Below are positions 11,114-21,819 of a DNA stretch of 64,000 bases, one piece after another. The stretch lies in the NCBI GenBank assembly GCA_003313425.1, contig NHZP01000019.1:124001-188000 (forward strand), read 5' to 3'. Source of the DNA: Pseudopyrenochaeta lycopersici. Its lineage: Eukaryota > Ascomycota > Dothideomycetes > Pleosporales > Pseudopyrenochaetaceae. A program made the translations under genes and the position numbers. How positions within the stretch are numbered: position 1 is the stretch's first letter; each line of letters starts with the position of its first letter. The notes below the pieces were generated by a model. The model made no database searches, was not told where the DNA came from, and worked only from the letters and a program-made list of their open reading frames with translations.

Positions 11114-11639
11114 CTTTGCGCACAGCCTTTTAAGCATTGCAGTATTGGCTGCCTCACTTTATTGTTCAACGTAAAATACTGTACTTTAGATCCATAAATG
11201 AGACAATGACCGGATTGTCTCTTAATTTCACGAAAGAATGTCGCATTCTAATATCTAATTACCATCTCGGTCCGGACCAAGGCTCCGAAAGTGAAGGTCT
11301 TATCATGTGCATTCTGCGTCTAGCCACGGCTACAGCCAAAAGCCATTATACGGTAACAGTTCCACTTATTTCAAGCAGTTACGCAAACTCGCCACTAACA
11401 TACTGATCGCTTCTGCAACCAGCGGCTGAGGAGCAAGCGCGTACCAGGACGCAATTCTGATGGCATTGGAGAGCTTCCTTTCTTGGTACATCAAAACGCT
11501 CATGTCTCCAACACACATCCCGCATGTTGGATATGTATAAAGGCAAAAAGAGCATAACTAGAGTATTGAAATTGAATATATCAACACAATGCGTCTCCCA
11601 TAATACTATGCAATGCTAAACGAATCACAGATTCCCTGT
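11114..11639. other. Tail-to-tail intergenic sequence
   Basis: Lies between the 3' ends of DUF3176 copy 2 and the RTA1-like gene, so it should hold both 3' UTRs. A short plus frame (11137-11406) is not convincing. Confidence 0.5.
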
Positions 11640-12758
11640 TCAGTAAGGTCGAAGTTTTCCACTCTGCGTCCCCACGGAACCCATCTCCATATCCTCGTGC
11701 ATCGATCGCTCATCAGTCGTGCTCATAAAACTAGGCTTATATCCTGGATCTGACCCCTTTGACGTTTTCTTTGCCTCTTTCAACCTCTTCTTCTCTTTCT
11801 TGTTCGCCTTCTTCTCCGCCTTCATCTCCTTCCTCGACGGGAAATCGCTCTCCGGACCCTTGAGGACAAAGCCAGGATGCATGATAGCAAGCAGTAGTGT
11901 AGCCAATGCCATCGGAAATGCATCAAGGCCTAGCGCATAGCCTTCTTTGTAGGGCAGCTGATTGACTTCGGGATCCATGCCGCCTGAGAACTCCACAAGG
12001 CGGAAGACGATGCGCATTGTGATAAGAACTAAAACAGCATAAAGGGTGTAGATCAAGAACTTCCACCATCGATTTCGCTGGCCATTCCCATCACTGAGGA
12101 GACCCCGACGATCCAGTGTCAGTGCATCGAGGTGGAAGCGCACGAGCAGCGCCAAGAACAGCAGAATGAAAAATTGCTGCAATCCCATTCCACTCATATA
12201 AATCGTCTTTCCAATATCCATTATCTTCGCCTCAGCCTCCGGACTCAGCATCAGACCGCCCGCAGCCTGGACGAGGAAGCTGAGGACGTCGAGCCAGACA
12301 AACCACTTCCCCATACTAATCGCTTTGAACCCCCAGATTTTCTTGTCCGGGTGTAACATGTATACGAGCCGTCCCGCAGTCATGTAAACAAAGGCGTTGA
12401 CCCAAAGAGGCGCGAGGAGAAATAAGATTTGCGATGTAGTCGCATATGCGCCGTTCTGCTGATCGCGCGAGCCAAGAGAGCGCAGAATGAAGGCGCTGAG
12501 TTCCCAGACGGCACCCATTATGATCACCCAGCAGAAACCTTTGCGGTGCAGGATTGCGAGAGTGATGTGGGAGAGGGTGATGAGGCCGAAGACTACGGAG
12601 AAGGCGATGGCGCTGGCAAAGGAGGGACTGTATGCCCATTGCGCGTTGCATGCGTCTGGCGGAACATAGCCGTGCAGACCAGGAACGGCGGTCGTGCATG
12701 ATGGTGATGGCGTTGAGGTCGTGTTGGAGGGGACGGATGTAGTGGTTGGTGTTGCCAT
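11640..12758 (-). CDS. RTA1-like multi-pass membrane protein
   Basis: Single-exon gene of 372 residues from the Met at 12758; an upstream in-frame Met at 12821 would add 21 polar residues that do not look like part of the family. RTA1-like proteins (lipid-translocating exporter family; yeast RTA1/RSB1) are seven-helix plasma-membrane proteins linked to lipid translocation and resistance to toxic compounds. Seen: a Ser/Thr-rich N-terminus, about seven hydrophobic helices from residue 45 to 305, family-like stretches (HRKGFCWVIIMGAVWE, LLAPLWVNAFVYMTAGR, YRVFRLVEF-type near the end) and a long Lys/Glu-rich cytoplasmic tail. Substrate cannot be told from sequence. Confidence 0.85.
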   Translation of the reverse strand: MATPTTTSVPSNTTSTPSPSCTTAVPGLHGYVPPDACNAQWAYSPSFASAIAFSVVFGLITLSHITLAILHRKGFCWVIIMGAVWELSAFILRSLGSRDQQNGAYATTSQILFLLAPLWVNAFVYMTAGRLVYMLHPDKKIWGFKAISMGKWFVWLDVLSFLVQAAGGLMLSPEAEAKIMDIGKTIYMSGMGLQQFFILLFLALLVRFHLDALTLDRRGLLSDGNGQRNRWWKFLIYTLYAVLVLITMRIVFRLVEFSGGMDPEVNQLPYKEGYALGLDAFPMALATLLLAIMHPGFVLKGPESDFPSRKEMKAEKKANKKEKKRLKEAKKTSKGSDPGYKPSFMSTTDERSMHEDMEMGSVGTQSGKLRPY

Positions 12759-13779
12759 ATTGTGGGTGGGTGTGCTTAAGCTTGTGACCAATCTGCGATA
12801 TCTTTTTGAGGCCGAAGGCAAGGCTGGTAGAAATGGAAGTGATGAGGAGTTGAAGACACCGCTTTCATCACCATCTTATATCTCTCCTCCTTTCCATCTC
12901 CGATCCATCAGCTTTTCAGGTGCATTACACTGATGGCTGGCCTTCTTCATCCCTCGTTTGTTGGGCCTAACATCTATTGCGCGTCCCGACAGGAATCGAC
13001 GACAAACAAGCGAGCTGTCCAATGACAGAGTCTATAATCCCCAAATAGGTCAAGCTGATCTATATCCGAGTAAGCATGAACGTATGCTTGGGTACATGCT
13101 AAGCCTTGCAGAACGGGAACGCTATGACATTGGCCTTTAAGCCTGCTCGCATAATTACCTAAAGCGGCCTGGGGCATACTGTATTGGGGATAGTGCGTCT
13201 TTATCAGAACAGAGAAGCTTGCGAGAGCTGGACTCCACAGCAGGTCTTTGATGCGATAGGTGGTTAGGAGACTTTCTTTTTTGATGCTGTTTCATCATCT
13301 AGTGACTATGATTACGAGCATGCTTCGAACTATATGGACCAACAAACAGAAAGCCGTTGCCGCGTTGTTTTTTCAGACATACGCCCAGGCATACTGTTCC
13401 ACACCCTTTTTCGCCAGCTCATGCTGACATCTTCTGGAGAATTGACCTCAAATTTCCCTATCCGCTATTTTCTGTCCTCACCCCGCACTTCTCTTGGGCA
13501 ACCACAGCCTTAGCAGCGGCTACCCTAGTCATAGCTTCTGAGCTTCAACCTTCTGGCGCATGGGTATGATATGCCGCTGCCCTCAAATTGCAAGTATTGC
13601 GTTCTATCTGCCTTCGACTCTGTGTATCTTCCACGTATGATGAGATGATGAGGTCGAGGACGATGAGATATTCTGTTCAGGTTCGGCCGCAAGCGATTCG
13701 ATCAAAGAATGTAACTTCTTTTGAAGTTTTTTAACTCTCCTTCTTGAGGTGCCATGCGATTTTCCAATGTGAATCACTT
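12759..13779. other. Intergenic sequence
   Basis: Contains the promoter of the RTA1-like gene and the 3' region of the next minus-strand gene. Short frames at 12958-13140 and 13357-13569 have no support. Confidence 0.45.
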
Positions 13780-15046
13780 TCACCCCAATCTTCCTATCAT
13801 TAGATCCCCGCCGTTCTGGTTCGCTCTCACAGGCTCGTTGCCATGCACAGTATGCGCTGCCGTAGGCAATATGGGGCTATCGCTACTCCGACTATCATGG
13901 CTGGGCTCCCTAGCCTGCGGAGGAATGGAGGCTTCCTGTTGGATCCGTATCTTTGGTACTTTTGTCCTCTTTTCCTTCGAAAAAGGGAAAAGGTACCTGT
14001 TTTTCAAAGCCATTGCTTGCGAAGAACTGCTGTTATGCACAGGCGCATCAAATGGGTGTTCGAGAGCGCTGCATTCGATGAAGTCGTGACCACGACTAGT
14101 GGAGCGTGAGCGATCTCGACCACCCCTACCAGGGCCTGCAATCGACCCCCGACGCGCAGTACCGTTTGCCGAGCTGAACTTCCGTGCATAGATGTCATCC
14201 AAGACAGACTTGAAGTCGTCGAGGAAGATGGTATCCGATGCGCACTTGAACACGAGTGCGAATCGCCAGTATGGATTGATACCGCTACTCGCTGTGAGTT
14301 TTGCGGCACTGACTGCTACATCCGTGAGCAAGAAGACTATGGACAATGCCATGCACAGCAGCATAACACCAAATCGCGTGTTGATCCGTACAAGTGTCCA
14401 AAGCTTGAAGCCATACGTCTTCTTGATAGCCTGAATCAGCTTCCAAGTCGTGAAGATCCACCAAGGGTCACGAAGTAAGGCTTCCCAGGGCCGTAAGCCT
14501 ATGTTTGCGTCGGAACCAAGGGAGTTGAAGTAGGAGAAGTTTGACCAGGCTTCTGCAACCCAGAAGGGTTGAACGCAGATGAGAGAGATGATGAACAAGC
14601 GGGACCCCCATCGTGGGAGGAAGGGGCGAATCTTCAGCCAGGAAACGACATTATGGAGGAAGTATGATATGAAGATAAGCGTTGCAGTGGCTGAGAGGTA
14701 CCATCCATACCATGGGTCATCGACAAAGATGAAAGTGCCGTGCCAAAGGGCGAGAACGAGCTTTGAAACATTAGCGTTTTTGTTGGTGGCAATCTGGCCT
14801 TACTGGACCTACTTCAAGAAGGATAAGTTTATGTAGCCATGTTCCTGACCGATAGTTGCAAAACACAATCAAAATCAAGATGATCAGGCTTCCGACGTTG
14901 TAGCCTTGTGCCCATGCCTCTAGGAAACCGCCTTCGGTGGTGAGACTCGCTCTCGTTGGCGGCGAGGTACGTGTTGAAGCCTCAGGTATTGGCTTTGGAA
15001 ATCGCTTTTGGATAGCTAGCAAGTCAATGCTGCTGAGAGGTGCCAT
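13780..15046 (-). CDS. Fungal multi-pass membrane protein, function unknown
   Basis: Two exons: 15046-14813 and 14760-13780, giving 404 residues. The 52-nt intron (14812-14761) has GTAGGT, a GCTAATG branch site and AAAG at the 3' end. After splicing the helix reads HKLILLE followed by LVLALWHGTF without a break. Hydrophobic helices lie near residues 48-62, 73-90, 95-115, 130-150, 205-230 and possibly 240-260. They are followed by a low-complexity Arg/Ser/Gly-rich cytoplasmic tail of about 140 residues. It resembles uncharacterised fungal integral membrane proteins; I cannot give a substrate or role. Confidence 0.75.
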
Positions 15047-16145
15047 GACTTCATGTCCTTTTACATTCCAGGACTAATTGTTGCGACCGTCGCCGACGGT
15101 CGAGGACCGACAGATTCTTCGTTTTCTTCTCTCAAGTTCAGTCGCGTGCTTGTATTTAGCGAATGCAACGATGTGTATAATTTTTGTTCGAAAGGCGCAG
15201 AGAAACTGGGGACAATCCGCTCTACATACACCGCTGACGTTGCAGGCTTACGGGTAGGTCGTCGTCCAGCGCATCCCATGTTTAGCCCAATTTCGGTGGC
15301 TCGGTGAATTGGCGGAGGTGGCCTGTCGGGCACGGCGAGGCTGTTTTGGTGCTGACCGCAGTGAAGATCTCTTTGCCCCGGAATGTTGGAACGCCACACC
15401 ATCCATATCCTTGTCTTGGACAAGACGTCTATTGTTTAGATTGCCATTCTAAGCCTCGAGTGTCCCAGGAAGGACCCTCCATAGCGCTTGACACGTTCAC
15501 TGCGCAATTGAGCAAACGGCGGTTGTGAGTAACGCCTCATACAATGAGTGAGCGTGCGTCGCAACGAATGCTAGGCCTCCACAAACTTCGCTCAGCCACG
15601 CCAGTTAGCCACCCGCCAATATCATAGTTTGAAGCTGCAATCGATACTAAAAATCATTGGTACGGCGTCTGTGTCCGCATAACGTAAGCGATCGGTCAAT
15701 CCGACTATTCGCCTTCGCGCCCTCCATCTAAGTTCATCTTGGGTCATGATAAGCACTGTGCGACAACAACCGCATGTAGAAGAAGACGAACGAACTCTCC
15801 ATAATGATGTAAGCCGCGGTCAGTTCAGCGCAGCATAAGAGCTTGTGCCATATTTGATTCGTGTTCGGACTTTCCCCACGTTTTTGTAATGTAAACAGTT
15901 GTCTGATAGGAGATGCTCTTATGGTAAGCTGCAGTTCAAGATGTGCCTCGAAAGCATTCTATTGGCACGTAGACATGAGATGACACAGCATTTCGACTTC
16001 TCTTGAGCGTCCGAATGCTCTCAGATTGCCATTTGACTCGCTATGCATCTGCGTTATCTCATAATCTGATGCGCCTTATATACCTTGAAGTCTTCTAAGC
16101 AATGAAGTTGTACCCTTTGGCTTCCCTTCTCCACTGTACGTCCAT
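15047..16145. other. Intergenic sequence, 1.1 kb
   Basis: Upstream of the membrane-protein gene and downstream of the ribosome recycling factor gene, which lies on the same (minus) strand. Overlapping short frames (15053-15307 plus, 15061-15423 minus) are not supported by any family resemblance. Confidence 0.45.
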
Positions 16146-17063
16146 CTACTGAGTCTCAAGCACCCTCTTCGCCCCATCCGAGATCCTCTTAACCTCAGTA
16201 TGCCCCTTCTTGACGACGTCCTCCATCCTCTTCTTAGCCTTCTGCAAATCATCCGGTAGCACGTCCCTGTTCAGCTCATACTTTCTCAGCTTCTTGTTGT
16301 GCTCTTGCCGTGCCGATTGTATCCACTTGTCTGCTCTTTCTGAAGCCTTTATTGCAGACTCGACTGCAGCGCGCCGCGACTCGCCCGTTGGTGGAGGCAG
16401 TGGGACCTGGATTGTGAGAGGATTGGAGGGCTCGGGCGAGAGCGGAGTGAGGGAGTGTGGGGATGCAGCGATGGCAGAGCTGACAGGTTTAATGTGCTGG
16501 GAATCAGTTAGATGCACCTGGTTCTCAAGCAACATGGAAGAAGAATGAAAGTGACTTACTGCTTCTTCTCCACAAACAACATTGAGCAACCTCCCCCTAG
16601 GCACGACCTGCGCAATGTCTCCCAGCCTTACACTCTCCTTCCCATCCTTCCCTTGCCCAGCAGTGCCCAGTTGCACCTTCAAGCTCTCGACAATTTCCGG
16701 GTTGAGCTTACCTCCACCCCGTAGCTGACTCAAATCATGCGTGAGCTTCTCAATGGCCTTGAGAATCTGTGTTTCCAAGCCTGACACATCGTAGGCCTCA
16801 TCGGTAGGCGTGAGTGCACCAGCATTGTGAACGGGCGGGGCTGAGTCGGATCGCGCGTGCTTTAGATTCGCTTTACCGGCTTTCTTCTGGAGCCGTGAGC
16901 TCATGGAGAAGCTTCGTGCTATATGCGACGGACATTGACGAGCCGAGGCTCGGAGAAGAATGCTGATGTATGTGAGCAGAGCTGCCTTGGACTTTGCTGC
17001 ACGCAGTAGATGAGGATGCATACGCATGGCGACATGGCGAGTCAATTGCTCTCGAACTCGCAC
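16146..17063 (-). CDS. rrf1: Mitochondrial ribosome recycling factor
   Basis: RRF splits post-termination ribosomes; this fungal form acts in mitochondria. Exons 17063-16560 and 16496-16146 encode 284 residues. The 63-nt intron (16559-16497; GTAAGT, CTAAC branch, CCCAG) is a multiple of three and stop-free, so the unspliced frame also stays open (305 residues). Seen: a basic, Ser/Ala-rich presequence of about 60 residues, then the RRF core with the three-helix-bundle/hinge pattern: LRGGGKLNPEIVESLKVQL, VRLGDIAQVVPRGRLLNVV, and C-terminal helices rich in Arg/Lys (SARQEHNKKLRKYELNRD, KKRMEDVVKKGHTEVKRI). Alternative starts at internal Mets 13 and 15 would still leave a targeting signal. Confidence 0.88.
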   Translation of the reverse strand: MRVREQLTRHVAMRMHPHLLRAAKSKAALLTYISILLRASARQCPSHIARSFSMSSRLQKKAGKANLKHARSDSAPPVHNAGALTPTDEAYDVSGLETQILKAIEKLTHDLSQLRGGGKLNPEIVESLKVQLGTAGQGKDGKESVRLGDIAQVVPRGRLLNVVCGEEAVSHFHSSSMLLENQVHLTDSQHIKPVSSAIAASPHSLTPLSPEPSNPLTIQVPLPPPTGESRRAAVESAIKASERADKWIQSARQEHNKKLRKYELNRDVLPDDLQKAKKRMEDVVKKGHTEVKRISDGAKRVLETQ

Positions 17064-17680
17064 ATATTGAGCTCCTGGGAGTCAGAAGTGAAGCTGCACG
17101 TGGTATGGCTGTGCGCGACATTGTGGATGCTATTGATTGTCGATGACCTGACAGCTGCGGTAGGCGGGAAGAGCTCTGGACGCGTGCACAGACTTCACAA
17201 ACTCACGCGACGCCAAAACGTCATTACCCCAACCACCAACTTTCGGTCTGTACTTCTTGAGGTCGCCCTGAACTCATCATGGTCTATAGTGTTCCAATTG
17301 CATCTTGCTGTTTCATTATCAAAGAGGGTGGGAGAGAAATGCCATCAACTCCCAATTCCCAAGTCCCCATAACGACATGAAAGCTTGACTGCCCGACCCA
17401 ACAAGACTGTCCACCCATATCGAGTGACCAAGCCCGCAATCTGTCTCTATACAACTTCATCCTCGCTAATCCAGAAGCCAGGATAACAAGGCGAAGTGAA
17501 GCAGCTGAAAGAGGAAAGCAAAACCTGCAATTGAAGGACGACAAGGGAATGGCAACAACGAAGACCTTGATGCAATGATCAGCGTCGCCTCTTGCAATCC
17601 AATCACACCAATACCGCTGTTCCATCTTTCAACTCCTCTCTTTCCCTTCGTGCTATGTCAATCTTGAAACAGCGGTAAAT
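17064..17680. other. Intergenic sequence
   Basis: Promoter side of the ribosome recycling factor gene and 3' side of the next minus-strand gene. No further gene seen. Confidence 0.45.
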
Positions 17681-18526
17681 TCACTTGGTGATCTTGCTAG
17701 CTCCCATGCGCAAGTCAGGCCTGTCACCCAGCGCTTTCTTTCTCTCCTTCGGGAGACTCCTACCAGCAAAGATAGCCTGGAGCTTCTTGTTTGTCACGAG
17801 CCGCTTGATGGGGTCTTTGCCGCGGTAGTTGTTGACGAGTCGCTTGGGCCTACCAGTCTTCATTGCAATTCCACCAACGGGCTGGTTGAGCAAGCGGATC
17901 GGGCGAGGTAAGATGGCAGGCATGGCGGGGGGAGGAAGGGGAGAGCGTGTGGGAGTGGATGGGTTGCGTCCATGCCTGGGCTGGGAACCGCAGAAGAGAC
18001 TTGACTGCTGGGTAAACTTGACGTCGGTGTGACCGGCCATGTTTGTGGTTTTGGTGTCAATAGCATCAATCTTATCATCGCAGTCATGGAAGGCCTGACG
18101 TACAGCTAGTCCACTTTCATGAGTGTCTGCTTGCAGATTGGAAGATGCTCCTCCTCCACCATCCTCATCATCGTTGAGACTTCCCTGAAGCCTTCTGCCG
18201 CGGCCATCTTGAGGATGAGGCCTTCCGATGCGATCATAGTGAGTAGCTTCTCGATTGCTGTGGAAGTCTTCACTATTGGTGATACGGTCTGCGCGTGGCC
18301 CGCTGGGTGGTGTAGTACGTGCTGGTCCGCTTCGATCTCCGGTTCGTTCGTTGGGATAGCATCTGTGATACGTATCCCTGAAGCGGCGGTCATCTCTACC
18401 GGCAATTGTGCGATTAGTATGGACACCGGCACCGGTATAAGCATTGCGAATGCGGCGCTCCGTACCACCACGATCAGTGCCATGACCACCACGGGCACTC
18501 GGCGCATCTTTGCTGCGTGGAGCCAT
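17681..18526 (-). CDS. Basic, disordered hypothetical protein
   Basis: Single open frame of 281 residues; not recognised. The N-terminal 130 residues are rich in Arg, Gly, Asp and Thr (repeated RGG/DRGG-like stretches near 10-25), the middle is Ser/Pro-rich, and the C-terminal 60 residues are strongly basic with a more ordered look (GRPKRLVNNYRGKDPIKRL, then NKKLQAIFAGRSLP). This composition would fit a nucleic-acid-binding or nucleolar protein, but that is only inference. The start is the first Met (MAPRSKD); the frame is open with no needed intron. Confidence 0.6.
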   Translation of the reverse strand: MAPRSKDAPSARGGHGTDRGGTERRIRNAYTGAGVHTNRTIAGRDDRRFRDTYHRCYPNERTGDRSGPARTTPPSGPRADRITNSEDFHSNREATHYDRIGRPHPQDGRGRRLQGSLNDDEDGGGGASSNLQADTHESGLAVRQAFHDCDDKIDAIDTKTTNMAGHTDVKFTQQSSLFCGSQPRHGRNPSTPTRSPLPPPAMPAILPRPIRLLNQPVGGIAMKTGRPKRLVNNYRGKDPIKRLVTNKKLQAIFAGRSLPKERKKALGDRPDLRMGASKITK

Positions 18527-19553
18527 TTTGATCCTGATCTCGAAGCTGTTATGAAATGACCTAGATTTAGAAACAGCCGAATAGGAAAAAGGGTGTTCTG
18601 GAATACAATGGGACTCGCGGTGTAGCAGTTGTGTTGTGGTGGAACGGTACGAAGGTGTGCGATCGTTTCTTTATAAACACGCCCGGGAGAGCTGGTGCGA
18701 AGCTCGGGCTTTGCCACGGCGATGTGGTTCCCAAGGTGACGAAGTGTTTCTTGGTGAAAGTGGAGAGCAGCTTGAGAGAAGAAGCGGTTCACTGAAGTGA
18801 ATGTGGATTCCTTTCAACATGAAAAGGCTAGTCTTGACCAACTTGAAGCGAGCAGAAAAACACTTTGGAACTATCAAACAATCTAACTTCATGGTGAGAC
18901 CATGTCAGAGCGATGCCGTACTGCTCTAGTGCATTCTGGCCCATCCTTAAACAGGACAATTTGAGAGATCCCCTCACGCTAATCATAGGTAGCAAACAAC
19001 CTTAATTTTCTTAGATATTGGCTGCAAAAGAGACTGCTGAAACGAAGCACAAATATAATCACTCGCATCAAGGGCGACAAGGTCAGCCCGCATGAAGGAA
19101 GGGAAAGTATCCAAGATCTGAATAGCTGAACATGATGCAGAAGAATCCAATCGTAGCTTTCAGAAAGTTGATGCTTGGGAAAGAAGGAGCTTGGTGGGAG
19201 TATAAATATGTATGAGAATTGTATGTCATAAAAAGAGCAGAGTTCGATCACGTACAGTGCCTCATTGCTATTAAACCCTGGTCTGTCTCGGGGCTTCCGA
19301 GGACTTTCCAGCCCCTTCACCTGAGCATGCTGCTTCTAGCTGACGGTCACACACGTCCGAAATGAGGCCTACCGGAGAGGAAAAGCCGAAAACATATCCA
19401 AAGCCATGATCAAACCGCGAGATAATCCGATACCGTGGGGATATGTAAAATGCATCCTATGTGTACGCCAAAAATGCGCCTTGTACTTCCGTCCATATAG
19501 AAGTAAGGTCGGAATCAGAACGGACAATATGAAGGAAAATAGAGCCGTAGCGC
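18527..19553. other. Intergenic sequence
   Basis: Upstream region of the basic protein gene and downstream of UBC8. Short minus frames at 18671-18892 and 18979-19320 are not supported. Confidence 0.45.
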
Positions 19554-20574
19554 CTAGATGTCCTCCATATTGCCCGCCGCTTCATCATCATCACCCGACT
19601 CGTAGCTACCAACGGAGCTCATCTCGTCGTCGTCGTCGTTATCCTTGTCAGAATCTTCGGCAGTGTCTTTGTTGGCATACTTTTGTACGTATTCTGTAGT
19701 ACCATTAGCCTGTACCACGCTCGATTCGCAACAGCGTGTGTACCTTTGACCTTCGCGTCATAGCTCTTCGGCTCTCGCATCAGCAGAGCCGCTGCTTCAC
19801 CATTGAGGGGGTCGGTCGGGTTGGGATATCGGAGGAGCTGGGGTAGGAAGACTTCGAAGATGTTGATCATGTCATACATGGGCGACCATGTTTGGTTGAT
19901 GACGTCGAGACATACAGAGCCAGAACTGTATCGTGTAAGCGAGCCTCTCATGTTAAGCGTTGCGCATGAGCATGGTGACATGTAACGCACAGCTCATCAA
20001 TGTTGGGGTGGAATATTCTGTTCACAAAGCCAATGCTTGGACTTTTATAGGGGTACTGATCCGGTAGCTCGACGTGGATCTTCCAGAGTCCGCCTTGGAA
20101 GGGAGCTGTGTATCGTCAGCAGCGCACAAAAGGAGACCAAGGCCTCTCGCCATACTCTCTTCTGGGCCTTTGAATCTGACGTAGAACTCCTGCCTGTGTT
20201 TGTGTCAGTGCTGCTGTGGCGAGCCGTGGTCGGGCAAGAGGAGGGACTAACACTGCTTTCCGTTAGCCAGAAGACTGATACATATAAAGTGATGACGAAC
20301 TATTGTCGTTGACTAAAGTCACCTCGTAGTCGCTCATGAGCCTGTGGTGCATCAGCCACTTGCTGCCAAGGTCGTCGCGGAGGTGTGCGGCTTATCATAC
20401 ATCCTATTCTCCTGTTAGCAATCTACCACTTGGCCCGGAGCCTGCGCAACCTACTTCATGACCTATTCGTAGTGAAGACGGCCTTCATTAGCTCTTGCTC
20501 TCTTCTCAACAGTTTTCCCAACACGTTCAGACATCACCTACATCCGTCTCGATACGTCTCTTCGGCGAACTCAT
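19554..20574 (-). CDS. ubc8: Ubiquitin-conjugating enzyme E2, UBC8/UBE2H type
   Basis: E2 of 185 residues. In yeast Ubc8 serves the GID E3 in glucose-induced degradation of gluconeogenic enzymes. Exons: 20574-20542, 20462-20455 (8 nt), 20341-20301, 20252 (1 nt), 20193-20156, 20105-19991, 19925-19744, 19693-19554. They yield an unbroken UBC fold with catalytic Cys84 in [15 protein letters not shown], the HPN motif (IFHPNID) and an acidic Asp/Glu tail as in UBE2H. The seven introns are 48-79 nt. The Met of NDNMQEF is split A/T/G over three exons, with the T alone between two good introns. The only alternative I found (donor at GTATCAG, AT|G) inserts six residues (SSSSLY) into a conserved strand. 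Confidence 0.88.
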
Positions 20575-21819
20575 CTTGGCGTCCGAGTACCAGGCACGTC
20601 TTCCTCAGGATGATTTCTCTGCTCTCTGGGCCTCAGATTGAAGGTGTGCCCGGTGTCTGGCGGTCGGGTTTGGAGCTTGTCGCGTGTGAGTGAGCTCAGT
20701 AAGGTCGCTCGCGGGGTTATCGATAGCGGAGGAGGGGCTGGCGCGCTGGCAGGGCGGAGACGCTTTGTTGGCACCGTCGGGCTGTTGTCTGAGTTAGAAT
20801 CAAGTGTTGGACGCCCGTGTACGTCAGCTATATCGTATTTCAGTGCTACAGTATGTGAGAGGCCAGGAACAAGGAGCCAGGCGTTGCATGAAGGTAGGCG
20901 CGGTCACGAGTGTCACTTCACCAAGTACCGGGAGATCACGCTTGCGCACGTCTTTTCCGGCAAGTCATCGCCGAAAGCTAGCGCGCCACCGCGAAGTCAT
21001 GCGCATTGTCGGACACCAGAAGCACAGTTGAAAGCTCCCAGAACATGGTATTGGAATTATTACCGTTGGCAACTAGGTTTCTGTAGCCTTCTGCCCATCT
21101 TGTGGCTCTATGCACGATAATGTTATTAAGAGATGTCATTTAGTCCTTGACTTCCTACGACAACCTGCCCACCATTCGAAGCATCTTACAGCTTTACCGG
21201 GCCGTTATCAAGCTGATGAAATGACCAAGACCAGTCCCATGAGAACGTCGTCTCAACAGTCTTGAGAAAGCCATGTTTAACCTTGACCATCCAGCCTATA
21301 CCGAATAATACTTATTCGCGAGTTGAGCACAATGGATGCGTAGGCTGGCCGAAAGACACCAATCGCGGCAGAGCAACGCCGCAGCTCCTCCGAGGTCTAG
21401 GCGTCCGACGATCCGGCGCGATAAGGGTCCCTCAGTGATCCCTCGAAAATATTACCCTTCCCCAGACCTGATGGGACATCTGGATTGTGTGTGTCGTTGG
21501 TGATTTCAGTGTTGCTTGTACATAACATTGAAAGGGAATGTTGTGCCGAACAGTCGACTCTTCGGTTGGGTGCACCCAACAAAGAGAAATCCCTGGCGGC
21601 TGGGCAAAGCGGGCGGACGTATAAGCGACACACCTCGGTTCACTCTCGTACCTCAAGTTGCGCTGAAGATATATTCACACCACCCACGAAGCAAATATAA
21701 GAGTCGAGTCGTCTCTTAAGCGATGGCTACCGAACACGTATCCGCTTTGCCCTTACGGACTCAACAAAATTCAACCTTCCCCAACCACAACCTCATTCTT
21801 GCAAACTGACGCAATCGCG
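20575..21819. other. Divergent promoter region, UBC8 / ketopantoate hydroxymethyltransferase
   Basis: Separates two divergently transcribed genes. A plus-strand open frame at 20638-21120 is GC-rich, starts close to the UBC8 ATG and shows no conserved pattern, so I treat it as chance. No other gene seen. Confidence 0.5.

Noticed and set aside
20638..21120. Plus-strand 160-codon frame
   Set aside because: Starts just upstream of the UBC8 start codon in the divergent promoter region, has biased composition and no recognisable domain.
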